The position numbers were made by a program, and so were the translations under genes. This document shows, piece after piece, positions 57,201 through 63,454 of a DNA stretch of 64,000 bases; positions within the stretch are counted from its first letter, which is position 1; each line of letters begins with the position of its first letter. Below the pieces are notes generated by a model. That model was not told the origin of the DNA and did no database searches. It saw nothing but the letters and a program-made list of their open reading frames with translations. This stretch comes from Stenotrophomonas sp. VV52 (GTDB lineage: Bacteria; Pseudomonadota; Gammaproteobacteria; Xanthomonadales; Xanthomonadaceae), in assembly GCF_002893095.1 (NCBI RefSeq), contig NZ_PKQQ01000006.1, positions 124,001-188,000 of the forward strand, read 5' to 3'.

Positions 57201-58050
57201 TGGCGCAGTTGCTCGGCGAGGCGGCCTCGCAGATCTGATAAGTGAGCGCGACCGGGCCGGCGGCGGCCGTGGCCGGCACGCTGATGGTGCCGTTGGCGTT
57301 GATCGCGTAGCCCGCAGGCGCCGTGGTCAGCGTCGCGACCACGGCTGCATCGGCGAATGCGGCACCGCCCAGAGTATCGTTGGCGAACACGCGCGGCGTG
57401 GTGCCACCGGCCCCCGGCGCCACCGGCGTGGCGCTGTAATCGTCGTTGTTGGCGACGATGGCGGCGGCCTGCACCGGAATGGTCGGCGTGGTCCCGGTGT
57501 TGTCGCCCGGGGTTGGATCGGTGGTGCCGGGCGGCGCGGTGATGGTGGCGGCATTGGCCGAGATCGTGGCCGGGGTCACGGTGGGTGCAGCGCCGTTGAC
57601 CAGCACCACCAGGACCTCCCCTACGCCGACGTTGACACCGACGTTGATGCTGCCGGTGCCCGATGCGGCGCTGCACGTAGTGGCTGCCGATACCGGCGCG
57701 CAGGTCCAGGTGACGCCGGTGAGTTGCGTCGGCACCGAATCGGACAGGGTCGCGCCCACCGCCTGGGACGGTCCCGCATTGCGTACTTCGATACGGTATT
57801 GGACCGGCGCGCCAGCGGCGACCGGCACAGGCGTGGTGATGGTCTTGATCACGCTCAGTTGCGCGGTGGCGGCAAGCGTATTGCTGTCGCTGCTGCTGTT
57901 GTTGCCCGGGGTGGGGTCGGAGATGTCGGCCGGCGCGGTGACCGTGGCGCTGTTCACCAGCGGGTTGCGGTACGCCTGTGCGTGGACGCTGGCCGTGGCC
58001 AGGGTCATGAGCAGTGCGGCAAGGAAGCGGCGAACGCTGGCGGTCGACAT
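48217..58050 (-). CDS. giant exported repeat protein (3277 residues) with DUF11, SdrD-B-like and OmpA-like C-terminal parts
   Basis: The start is ATG 58050 with GAGGA 7 bases upstream and a signal peptide (FLAALLMTLATASVHA). The mature protein opens with the second half of a DUF11 domain (AYRNPLVNSATVTAP), then a full DUF11 domain. Twelve long repeats of about 189 residues follow, each with GGSTPSVLLNDTFNG and two Cys pairs (YQVCETALPTNC, CX7C, and YQLCLPAPNGSVC, CX8C). Shorter VLANDTFNG repeats come next. The C-terminus has DUF11 (LRLTKQATQRSVQVGD), an SdrD-B-like segment (GSVFDDRNGNGAQDPGERG) and an OmpA-like tail. It is probably a surface adhesin or fibre. Expression is likely coupled to the beta-barrel gene. 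Confidence 0.82.
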   Translation of the reverse strand: MSTASVRRFLAALLMTLATASVHAQAYRNPLVNSATVTAPADISDPTPGNNSSSDSNTLAATAQLSVIKTITTPVPVAAGAPVQYRIEVRNAGPSQAVGATLSDSVPTQLTGVTWTCAPVSAATTCSAASGTGSINVGVNVGVGEVLVVLVNGAAPTVTPATISANAATITAPPGTTDPTPGDNTGTTPTIPVQAAAIVANNDDYSATPVAPGAGGTTPRVFANDTLGGAAFADAAVVATLTTAPAGYAINANGTISVPATAAAGPVALTYQICEAASPSNCASANVALIVSPNAVDDSVAVQAGQAVNADVSSNDNSVAGATFAQAGAAPTQGSVVLQSTGAFTYTANAGAAGTDTFAYQLCLPAPNGSVCDTATVTVNLTANVIDAVNDDFSTPAIPAASGGTTSTSVLANDTFNATPVSSANLTTTLITAPAGYTLDAAGLISVPANAVAGPVSLAYRICVTAAPTLCDTASVQLVVAPDAVDDAVTTPGAGQPVSGNVGSNDNTPAGSAFTASGAAPTKGSVTVNAEGSFTYTPAAGATGTDTFGYQVCLPSPAGVCDTALVTVTLGANALMANDDLFPTPVSALTGGSTPSVLGNDTLNGVVVTPGTVTATLQGGVAGYTLDASTGVITVAAGVPAGATALSYQLCENAVPANCSTANVQVLVSPPAQPDTFNVQSGQAVNGNVGTNDAPPAGAVFAALTQPTVGTLVFNDDGTFTYTSPAGSTGSNSFTYQVCLPAPNSAVCASTTATLVIAANTVDAVDDPFTAPAISPVTGGSTPSVLGNDLYNGAPAAAAQVTLSLVNAPPPGYTITSAGVINVPAGAAAGAVSLTYELCEAGTTSNCDTAQVALLIAPAAANDTYTTPAGQPLPGDVSLNDNAPAGSTYSVLTPPAAGSFVLQADGTFVYTPAGAGAQTLQYQVCLPAPDAGTCATGTVNITVIANTLDALDDNFRTPAFAPGIGGSTPSVLGNDTFNGAAANPLQVTVNLVGAPTGFSMDAAGVINVASFAPAGATTLTYQLCELGSTTNCDTAAVQVLIAPDALDDSVAVTGTQPGSFNLAANDNVPAGATFTVTLAPTKGTGVLAADGTLQYTATAGQSGADTLTYQVCLPAPDGAVCDSAQVAISIAAAALVAVNDDYSASPIPPAGGSTPSVLLNDTFNGAAIVPGTTPVTASLTTLVSGYSMAANGVVSVAAGTPPGSVALNYQVCETALPSNCAAATAVVVMSPDAVNDVLPATAGATTVLNVLANDLAPVSPVVTITVVPVGGTAVVNADGSLSYTPTGPFVGPDSLTYQLCLPAPHGSVCDTATVAITVSATTLTAANDNYTATPIAPAAGGSTASVLLNDTFNGAAIVPGTTPVTATLLNAVPGYTMAPTGVITVAAGTTPAAVTLGYQVCETALPTNCAAATAVVAVSPDAVDDALPATAGTSTVLNVLANDAAPLNPVVSIVGAPANGTAVANGDGSIGYTPNGAYTGADSFTYQLCLPVPGAGVCDTATVAVTVSATTLTASNDDFTATPIAPATGGSTPSVLLNDSFSGAPIVPGTTPVTATLSTPVTGYSMAPNGVITVAAGTTPAAVTLNYQVCENAVPTNCAGATAVVAVSPDAVADALPATAGTTTVLNVLANDTAPVNPTVTVAVAPTNGSTTVNGDGTISYTPTTGFTGPDTFTYQLCLPAPGAAVCDTATVNVTVGTSSITATADDFTGTPVAPAAGGTTASVLLNDTFNGAPIVPGTTAVSATLLTPVTGYSMDANGVITVAPGTVPAAVTLNYQVCENAVPTNCAGSSVVVAVSPDAADDALPATTGTTTVFNVLANDTVPTNPTVTVSVAPGNGSAVANPDGTISYTPTPGYTGPDTLTYQVCLPAPGAAVCDTATLTITVSATTLAATADDFTAAPIAPASGGSTASVLLNDTFNGAPIVPGTTPVAASLVTPVAGYSIAPDGVVTVAAGTSPAATTLNYQVCEVAVPTNCAQSTAVVAVSPVVVDDTLNAAAGATTVLSVTSNDTLPATPTLSLPVAPTNGTAVFNPDGTISYTPNAGYTGPDSFTYQACLPAPAAAVCDTATVTLTIAATSVAATNDDFTAAPIAPSTGGTTASVLLNDTFNGAPIVPGTTPVTATLLAPVAGYGMGANGVVTVAPGTTPAATTLGYQVCETAVPTNCAQAAAVVAVSPVAADDTLSAGAGATTVLNVTANDTLPLNPVITVPAAPTNGTVVVNGDNTISYTPNAGFSGSDTFTYQVCLPAPGASVCDTASVSLTVTATSLAAVGDDFSGTPIAPAAGGNTPSVLLNDTFNGAPIVPGTTPVTATLVTPVAGYSIASTGVVTVAPGTPPSAATLAYQVCENAQPTNCAQATALVAVRPDAIDDSLAAGAGTTVLNVAANDTLPVNPVITVLAPPSNGVALVNGDNTISYTPNAGFTGNDSFTYQACLPAPNLNVCDTASVAVAVTASTLDAVDDTLTNVPATGALGVVNVLANDTFNGAALDPATVQLTPNNTTALTIQPNGSLDVAAGTPGVTYTTTYRICLVAQPAVCDIGTVSVTLASTPGLLDAVDDTVANVPVTGATGVANVLTNDTYNNAALDPTTVVLTPANTAAITIQPDGRVDVAAGTPGTTYTTTYQICLVTQPAVCDVGTVSVTLANAGVVVAADDTVPDAPPGGGSGLGNVLDNDTLDGAPVDPSSVVLTPVNTPALTIQPDGSVTVAPGTPGTTYTTTYQICLVAQPTVCDTGTLSVTLAAAPNAMPVASDDQATTPQGVAVDVPVLANDVANGTPINPDDVVVTVSAAPTMGTASVLPNARLRYVPMTNFSGTDSFTYSVCSEATPENCSSATVTVQTGPNDVDVVDENITVLSGTTTTVPLLDNLTTSGATINPASMRLGRAASSGGATCANGDCVYTAFVGYSGLDNFSYNICDRSLPTPVCVEGWVNVVVTADTIVLRLTKQATQRSVQVGDVVRYVVTVENMGDVDALGATLYDTLPSGFTFIPGSLEVQDADNAARASGIAPLRIDGVDIPAGGSATLVYYLRVGAGVGVGIHTNRITANDVLGTTISNVASADVEVIGDPLLDESLVIGSVFDDRNGNGAQDPGERGIPGVRVVSVEGLVIETDAWGRYHLVGINGGQARGRNFILKVDPTTLPAEARFTTRNPLVRRITPGLPVRFDFGVGMPDGQLGEGPPQRPQQVLEVGEALFVPGQATLGAAAEAVLAHAASTLQAQGGGRVNVVKGQATPALAGQRAEALRNALLPRLPADVAAHVQVQVQPAAPDRPATRADR
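50599..57366 (-). repeat. in-gene tandem repeats, exact 567-bp period in the centre
   Basis: Using the NDTFNG codons as a marker, copies fall at 50599, 51157, 51724, 52291, 52858, 53425, 53992, 54559, 55117, 55675, 56239, 56800 and about 57366. Six consecutive intervals (51157 to 54559) are exactly 567 bp (189 codons); the outer ones are 558-567. This fits recent amplification or gene conversion in the centre with older units at the edges. Confidence 0.85.
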
Positions 58051-58160
58051 GCAGGTATCCTCGATAGCACCGCGCAGGGGGCTCCCCACGCGCTACGCAT
58101 TGCGACGTTGCTGTCGGCGCGCCACCGCGGCGGCGCGCCGGATGAAGACGACTAGTACGC
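57970..58160 (-). other. junction splitting a DUF11 domain between two genes (GCGTAC direct repeats)
   Basis: On the minus strand a half-domain ends ADPAAY with codons GCG TAC and a stop at 58152. The giant protein resumes AYRNPLVN with GCG TAC at 57975-57970. The roughly 180 bases between the two GCGTAC copies supply the stop, ribosome site, start codon and signal peptide. The two halves read as one continuous DUF11 domain if joined. Confidence 0.6.
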
Positions 58161-58180
58161 GGCGGGGTCCGCGCTGAAGA

Positions 58181-60247
58181 TCACCGGCACCGTGATCGTT
58201 GCCGTCCCCCCGTTGACCAGGTCCACGCAGCGCTCAACGTGGCCCCGGCCGGAAGGGTGTCGGCGACCTGCGCGGCGGTCACCGCATCGGGCCCCGCATT
58301 GCTGACGGTGATGACGTAGCTGGCCGCGCCGCCTGGCGTGTAGGTGCCGCTGCCATCGGACTTGGTGATCGAGAGATCGGCCTGTCGCGTGCGGTTGGTG
58401 ATCCGGCAGACAACGTTGAGCGGCTGCGCGGACAACGCCGGCGAGGTGAAGGTGAAGTTCTGCCCGGTGCCGCTGGTCAGCGTGGTGCCCGCCTGGTCCT
58501 TGCATTCCCAGGTGCTGGCGTAGCGACTCAGTACGGTTGCGGTACCGGCGGTTTCGGCCAGCGTGTAGATCGTGCCGGGTGCGGTCACCACTGCCGTGGT
58601 CGCACCGTTGTTGCCGACGTTGGCAACGCTGACCAGGACGGTGGCGCCCTGCGCGACGCTGAGGTTGAACACCCCGGTGTCGGTGGTCGGCGCAAGTGTC
58701 TTGACCAGCTGCACGGTGGCCGCGCAACTCTGCGAGATGCTTTCCACGGTAAACACGGCTTGGCCGATGCGGATGCCGAGCAGGCCCAGCAGGTTGTCGA
58801 CCACGCCCCCCAACACCGCCGACAGCACCGGCGCAACCACGGCAGTAACCACCGGACGCAGGGTCTGGAGCAGGCTGCCCACGACGGCGTTCACGATGTT
58901 GCCTACCGGCAGTGGCAGCACGATCAGGTTGTTGACCAGGCGCACCACCGGCGTACCGCTGGTGATCTGCAGTTCCAAAGAGTTGACCAGGGAGGTGACC
59001 AGCGCAGTGGCGCTTACGGTCCCGCTTGTGAGCGTGCGGGTCTGTTTGAATGGCCCGGTGAACACCACGGACTGCGTTGACGGTGTCGCGGTGGCGACCG
59101 CGCGCAGCGACACGGCAAGCGGTATGTCCACATCGGCCACCCTCAGGCCAGCAAGCAGGTTGACGCCCACCGTCACCGCCAGCGACGTTGCGGTGATCGG
59201 GGTGACGCTGGCCGGGGTCAGTACGGCGGTACGGTTGAAGAACACCGCGTCGGCGATGGTGCCGATGTACAGGTTGACCAGGCCCGGGCGCGCCTGCAGG
59301 GTGACGGCGTTGCTGGCCAGGTTGACGGCGTTGATGGTGCCTTCGGCACGTGCGATGTCGGCATACACCGAAAGGTGCAACAGCGAGGCGGTGATGTTGG
59401 TGCCGGCCAGCGAGACCAGGCCGCCGATGTTGAGCCCGTTGAGCGCGGACACGAGCGGCGCGAGGGTCAGGCCCTGGGCGACGTCGAAGTCGAGCTTCAG
59501 GCGGATCGCGGCGCTGTGGAAGCCGGTGCCGACCGGGCCGCAGTTGTAGGTGGGCGGTTCCACCACCTGTGCCCAGATGCGGACGTTGGCGAGGCCACCG
59601 AGTCCGAGCGGGGCAAGCTGCGCGGTAGTCAGGGTCACCGGCGTGGGCGTGGTCACCACGTTGCGGAAGTTGTACAGCTGCACGCCGCCGGTGATGAGGT
59701 CGAGCACGTCCAGGTTGACGTTGGCCAGCGATCCGGGCGGCAGGCTCACCTGCAGCAGGTCGGCGAGGCGGATATTGCCGGTGAGGCCACCGATGGAGGG
59801 GGTGAGCAGGTTCAGCGCATTGGCGGCAGCGGTCTGGCCGTCGGCCTGCAGCACCGAGACCAGCGCGGCCTGCAGCTGGGCCAGGGTGATGTTCGCATTG
59901 AGCACCTGACTTGGGTCACTTACGACAACTCCCCCATTAAGTTGGGTAAGTAACGCATTCAGATTTACATCGGCAGCGGCCAGGCTGTTCCAGTCGAGCG
60001 CTGTTAGATTGATATTCGTACCAGGCAGCAGCGTGGAAAACAGCAGATTCAGTACGGGGCTCTCCGCGCTGCTTACCTGGACCAGCCGCGGGCCGGCCGA
60101 AACGCAGGCGCCGTTGGCCGTGCACGCATCCTGCGCCTTCACGGAGGAAACTCCGCCGAATAATGAGAGGACCATCACAAACAGCAGGCCGAATTTCGCA
60201 AACCTGAATCGTCCTGACACAATATTCACGCCTGAAACATTATCCAT
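58181..60247 (-). CDS. exported DUF11-containing protein with frameshifted C-terminus
   Basis: From ATG 60247 the open frame encodes 688 residues. A signal peptide (FAKFGLLFVMVLSLFGGVSSVKAQ) precedes about 480 residues of Leu/Val/Asn-rich unknown domain (LNLLFSTLLPGTNINLTALDW). A Ca/Cys beta domain follows, then the start of a DUF11 domain (ADLSITKSDGSGTYTPGGAASYVITVSNAG). After PAGATLSAA the frame runs into WTWSTGGRQRSRCR-stop. The expected DUF11 continuation VDLVNGGTATITVPVIFSADPAAY lies in another frame and stops at 58152. A small deletion with frameshift is the simplest reading. The 5' part has lower GC than its neighbours. It is upstream of the giant gene on the same strand. Confidence 0.72.
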   Translation of the reverse strand: MDNVSGVNIVSGRFRFAKFGLLFVMVLSLFGGVSSVKAQDACTANGACVSAGPRLVQVSSAESPVLNLLFSTLLPGTNINLTALDWNSLAAADVNLNALLTQLNGGVVVSDPSQVLNANITLAQLQAALVSVLQADGQTAAANALNLLTPSIGGLTGNIRLADLLQVSLPPGSLANVNLDVLDLITGGVQLYNFRNVVTTPTPVTLTTAQLAPLGLGGLANVRIWAQVVEPPTYNCGPVGTGFHSAAIRLKLDFDVAQGLTLAPLVSALNGLNIGGLVSLAGTNITASLLHLSVYADIARAEGTINAVNLASNAVTLQARPGLVNLYIGTIADAVFFNRTAVLTPASVTPITATSLAVTVGVNLLAGLRVADVDIPLAVSLRAVATATPSTQSVVFTGPFKQTRTLTSGTVSATALVTSLVNSLELQITSGTPVVRLVNNLIVLPLPVGNIVNAVVGSLLQTLRPVVTAVVAPVLSAVLGGVVDNLLGLLGIRIGQAVFTVESISQSCAATVQLVKTLAPTTDTGVFNLSVAQGATVLVSVANVGNNGATTAVVTAPGTIYTLAETAGTATVLSRYASTWECKDQAGTTLTSGTGQNFTFTSPALSAQPLNVVCRITNRTRQADLSITKSDGSGTYTPGGAASYVITVSNAGPDAVTAAQVADTLPAGATLSAAWTWSTGGRQRSRCR

Positions 60248-60285
60248 TTTCCGTCCCCCTGCGCCGAGCTGCATTGCTCCCGCAC

Positions 60286-60301
60286 GGTTGGCGAACCAAC
60301 C
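60286..60301 (-). promoter_or_regulatory. short hairpin in the leader of the DUF11 gene
   Basis: GGTTGG-CGAA-CCAACC lies about 40 bases before the start codon. The intergenic stretch 60248-60576 is AT-rich and holds this hairpin, poly-T runs near 60325-60345 and the inverted repeat at 60485. I see no gene in it. Confidence 0.35.
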
Positions 60302-60484
60302 ATGGGATCCATGCAGACCTGCTTTTTTCGACGTTTTTTGAATTGCCGGCGATGTGTGGCCGGTTTCACAATTAATTACGTCGGCGAACGGATTGACGCA
60401 AACAAGGTTTTGTGAAGACCCGCAGTTAGCAGTACTGACGTTCACGGGAGAAAAGATGGGAAACCCTTGAGCGGCAGACACGGA

Positions 60485-60519
60485 CAGCGATTCTGTACAT
60501 TCGGAAAAAAGAATCGCTG
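60485..60519. promoter_or_regulatory. 10-bp inverted repeat upstream of the XRE regulator
   Basis: CAGCGATTCT, 15 bases, AGAATCGCTG: perfect arms in the divergent gap between the DUF11 gene and the XRE gene, about 60 bases before the latter. It is a good candidate operator for the regulator and possibly for the adhesin locus. Confidence 0.5.
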
Positions 60520-60576
60520 CCCGGTTAGTATCGATAACTACCCATCGCAGAAAGGACACGCAAGGGAGAGATTTCA

Positions 60577-60939
60577 ATGCTGTCGATGTCGGATCGAATT
60601 CGAGCAGCACGGACCACTGCAGGGCTTTCACAGACGCAACTGGCTCTGGAAACCGGTGTAAAACGCAGTGCGGTCGCGCAGTGGGAGCGAAAGGAGGGCA
60701 CTACCCCCAGCGTGTCGCATCTGGCACAGATTGCTGTCGCCACCCGCGTAAGGTTCGAATGGCTGGCAACCGGAAGGGGATGTGCCAAACCCGATGGTGA
60801 CGGCCTGCACGGCACCGTGCAGCCGAATGCGGATTACGTACAGAACGACCTGGAAGGCAACATCCTGTCGCTGGTGCGGCGCCTGCCGCCGCGCAAGCGC
60901 CGGATGGCCCATGCCATCATCGAGATGCTGGGGGTATAG
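60577..60939 (+). CDS. XRE-family helix-turn-helix regulator
   Basis: The 120-residue protein has an N-terminal lambda-repressor-like helix-turn-helix ([34 protein letters not shown], residues 8-41) and a short helical C-terminus ([24 protein letters not shown]). GGGAGAG lies 7 bases before the ATG. It is divergent from the DUF11/giant-protein locus, and a 10-bp inverted repeat lies in the shared gap, so it may control itself and that locus. Its 3' end overlaps the convergent ung gene by 23 bases. Confidence 0.9.
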   Translation: MLSMSDRIRAARTTAGLSQTQLALETGVKRSAVAQWERKEGTTPSVSHLAQIAVATRVRFEWLATGRGCAKPDGDGLHGTVQPNADYVQNDLEGNILSLVRRLPPRKRRMAHAIIEMLGV

Positions 60940-61651
60940 CCGGGTCGAGCGCCGCCCGCGGCGGCAGCGACCAGTCGACGCGGCCCAGGCCGCGTCGCTC
61001 CAGGTAGTCATTGGCTGCGGAGAAATGCCCGCAGCCCAGGAAGCCGCGGTGCGCCGACAGCGGCGACGGATGCGGCGCCTTGAGCACGCGATGGCGGGCG
61101 GTGTCGATGACCTTGCCCTTCTGTTGCGCGTAGCTGCCCCAGAGCAGGAACACCAGCCCCTCGCGCTCGCGGTTGAGGGTCTCCACCACGTGGTCGGTGA
61201 ATCCTTCCCAGCCACGCTTCTGGTGCGCACCGGCCTGCCCTTCTTCCACGGTCAGCACCGCATTGAGCAGCAGCACGCCGCGCTGCGCCCACGGCAACAG
61301 GCAGCCATGGTCCGGACGCGGCAGGCCCAGGTCCGATTCCAGCTCCTTGTACATGTTCAGCAGCGACGGCGGCACCGGTACGCCGGGCATCACCGAGAAG
61401 CTCAGGCCATGCGCCTGCCCTGCCCCGTGGTACGGGTCCTGGCCGAGGATGACCACCTTCACCTGCTCGAACGGGGTGGCGTCGAAGGCGGCGAAGATCT
61501 GCGGGCCTGGCGGGAATACATGCGCCCCGGCCGCCTTGCGTTGGCGCAGGTAGGCCGCAAGCTCACGCATCTCCGGGCGCAGCAGGTAATCGCCGATACG
61601 GGCCTTCCAGCTGGGTTCGAGCTGGATGCCCGCCTGTACGTCGTCGTTCAT
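60917..61651 (-). CDS. ung: uracil-DNA glycosylase, family 1
   Basis: The 244-residue enzyme removes uracil from DNA at the start of base excision repair. Catalytic motifs are intact: [22 protein letters not shown] with the water-activating Asp, [10 protein letters not shown], and [15 protein letters not shown] with the catalytic His. It starts inside the stop codon of the double-receiver gene (ATGA) and overlaps the XRE gene at its 3' end. Confidence 0.97.
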   Translation of the reverse strand: MNDDVQAGIQLEPSWKARIGDYLLRPEMRELAAYLRQRKAAGAHVFPPGPQIFAAFDATPFEQVKVVILGQDPYHGAGQAHGLSFSVMPGVPVPPSLLNMYKELESDLGLPRPDHGCLLPWAQRGVLLLNAVLTVEEGQAGAHQKRGWEGFTDHVVETLNREREGLVFLLWGSYAQQKGKVIDTARHRVLKAPHPSPLSAHRGFLGCGHFSAANDYLERRGLGRVDWSLPPRAALDPAIPPASR

Positions 61652-62490
61652 CGCACCATCGGTTTTTCGTTGAGGCGGGCCAGGCGCAGCTGGAACAGCA
61701 CCTTGGTCACCAGCAGCCGCTCTTCGATCGGCTTCTGCACCAGGTCGTTGGCCCCGGCCTGCAGCAGGCTGGACTGGTTCAGCGGATTGCCGTCGCCGGT
61801 CATCACCAGCACCGGCAGGCGGCGCTTGCCGTAACCGAAGTCCACGCGCACGCGCTCGACCACATCCAGGCCACTGAGCTCGCCCTTGAGGGTCACGTCG
61901 GTCAGCACCAGGTCGATGCGGTGGCTGCTGCGGCCCAGCGATTCGGCGGTCAGCAGCGCGAAGGCCTCTTCGGCGGTCATCACGTGCAGCACGTTGAGGC
62001 TCTGGCGCTCGAGCATGCGCTTGGTCGCCTCGGCGACCACGCGGCTGTCTTCCACATACAGGATGGTGGCGCCGGGAATGGTTTCCGGCTGCACATAGCC
62101 GCGGATGAAGGTCGCCAGCGCCTCATGCCCCAGCGCCTTGTCGAAATAGTCGGTGACGTAGTCGGTGAAGCGGCGCTGCTCCAGGTGCTGCTGGGCGTCG
62201 CCGGAGACCACGATCACCGGCACATAGGCCTGGCCGGCGGTTTCGCGGACCAGCCGCGCCAGCGCCAGGCCGTCGCCGTCGCTGAGCGTGAGCGAGGTGG
62301 TGACCAGGTTGACCGGACCGGCCTCCAGCGCCTTGCGCGCGTCTTCGATGCTGGCGCAGCCCACCACTTCCACGGCCGGCAGTTCGCGCTGCAGCACGTC
62401 GGCGATGAGCTTGCGGACCAGCTTGGAACCATCGACCACCATGACGCGCGGCGCGTCATCGACCAGGTGCTTCAATACTTGCGGACGCAT
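61648..62490 (-). CDS. double-receiver response regulator with degenerate first domain
   Basis: The 280-residue protein has two receiver domains. In the first (about 13-130) the start [13 protein letters not shown] keeps one acidic residue, but the phosphoacceptor position reads Ser in [13 protein letters not shown], so it is a pseudo-receiver. The second (about 143-270) is intact: [10 protein letters not shown], Asp in LVLTDVTL, Thr in VMTGDGN, Lys in LVQKPI. There is no DNA-binding or enzymatic output. It is coupled by four bases to ung, and ends 13 bases upstream of ftsX on the same strand. Confidence 0.87.
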   Translation of the reverse strand: MRPQVLKHLVDDAPRVMVVDGSKLVRKLIADVLQRELPAVEVVGCASIEDARKALEAGPVNLVTTSLTLSDGDGLALARLVRETAGQAYVPVIVVSGDAQQHLEQRRFTDYVTDYFDKALGHEALATFIRGYVQPETIPGATILYVEDSRVVAEATKRMLERQSLNVLHVMTAEEAFALLTAESLGRSSHRIDLVLTDVTLKGELSGLDVVERVRVDFGYGKRRLPVLVMTGDGNPLNQSSLLQAGANDLVQKPIEERLLVTKVLFQLRLARLNEKPMVR

Positions 62491-62503
62491 GCAGGATGGG
62501 CCT

Positions 62504-63454
62504 TCAGGTTTCGGTCGGACGGGTCTGGCGCAGGAAGTGTCCCGTCACCAGCCACGCGCCCAGCCAGCCCAGCACGACGGTGCCGACCAGCACGAGCGAG
62601 GAATGCAGCAGGTCCAGCCCGTGCAGCACGAACGGGCTGGCATAACTTTGCGACAACGCGGCCAGCGGCGGGCGCAGGGCCAGGCCGGCTCCGCCGACCA
62701 GTGCCAGCGCCAGCGCGCCGGCGCCCAGGCCATACCACGCGCCCAGGTACAGGAACGGGCGGCGGATGAAGCCGTCGCTGGCGCCCAGCAGCTGCAGCAC
62801 GCCGATCTCATCGCGGCGTGCCTGGATGTCCAGGCGGACCGTGTTGCCGACCACCAGCGCCGCACCGAGGCCCAGCAGCACCGACAGCACCTGCACCAGG
62901 CGCGTGCCGAAGCCCAGCCAGGCGTCCAGGCGCTTGCGCCACAGCGCGTCGTGCTGCACCAGGTCGGCCTGCGGCAGGCTCTCCAGCGATTGCGCCAGGC
63001 GCGCATCGTCGGTGCCGTTGGCCGGGGTGATGATCAGCAGCGACGGCAGCGGGTTGTCGTGCAGTGCATCGATCGCCTCGCCCAGGCCCGCGCTGTCGCG
63101 CAGTTCGGCCAAGCCTTCGTCCGGCGAACGCAGGGTCACGCCGGCCACGTCGGCACGGCCGCGCAGGGTGTCGGCCACCTGCTTCGCGGCGGCGGCGTCC
63201 ACGTCGGTTTTCAGGAACAGGTTGATGTCGCGCGACTGCTGCACGCTGCCGGCAAAATGCTTGAGGTTGTCCAGCGCGATCGACAGGCCCAGCGGCAGGG
63301 CCAGCGCGAGGGCCATCACCATGATGGTCAGCAGGGTCGCCCACGGCTTGCGCCAGGCGCGGCCCAGGCTGAACACCACGCTGTGGCCGTGGTGGTGCAG
63401 CCACACGCCCAGCCGCGACGGCGCGGCGGCTTCCTTGTTGGTGGCGGTACTCAT
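62504..63454 (-). CDS. ftsX: cell-division ABC-type permease FtsX
   Basis: The 316-residue inner-membrane protein has four membrane segments (about 41-62, 185-205, 235-260, 280-305), with the large extracytoplasmic loop after the first (SRDINLFLKTDVDAAAAKQVAD). The cytoplasmic coupling segment NTVRLDIQARRDEIGVLQLLGAS is typical. With FtsE it controls peptidoglycan hydrolases at the divisome. It overlaps ftsE by four bases (ATGA). Confidence 0.96.
   Translation of the reverse strand: MSTATNKEAAAPSRLGVWLHHHGHSVVFSLGRAWRKPWATLLTIMVMALALALPLGLSIALDNLKHFAGSVQQSRDINLFLKTDVDAAAAKQVADTLRGRADVAGVTLRSPDEGLAELRDSAGLGEAIDALHDNPLPSLLIITPANGTDDARLAQSLESLPQADLVQHDALWRKRLDAWLGFGTRLVQVLSVLLGLGAALVVGNTVRLDIQARRDEIGVLQLLGASDGFIRRPFLYLGAWYGLGAGALALALVGGAGLALRPPLAALSQSYASPFVLHGLDLLHSSLVLVGTVVLGWLGAWLVTGHFLRQTRPTET

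Noticed and set aside
50599..57366. CRISPR array or integron-like cassette array
   Set aside because: The repeat unit is 567 bp, continuous and in coding frame; there are no short repeats with unique spacers and no cas or integrase genes.
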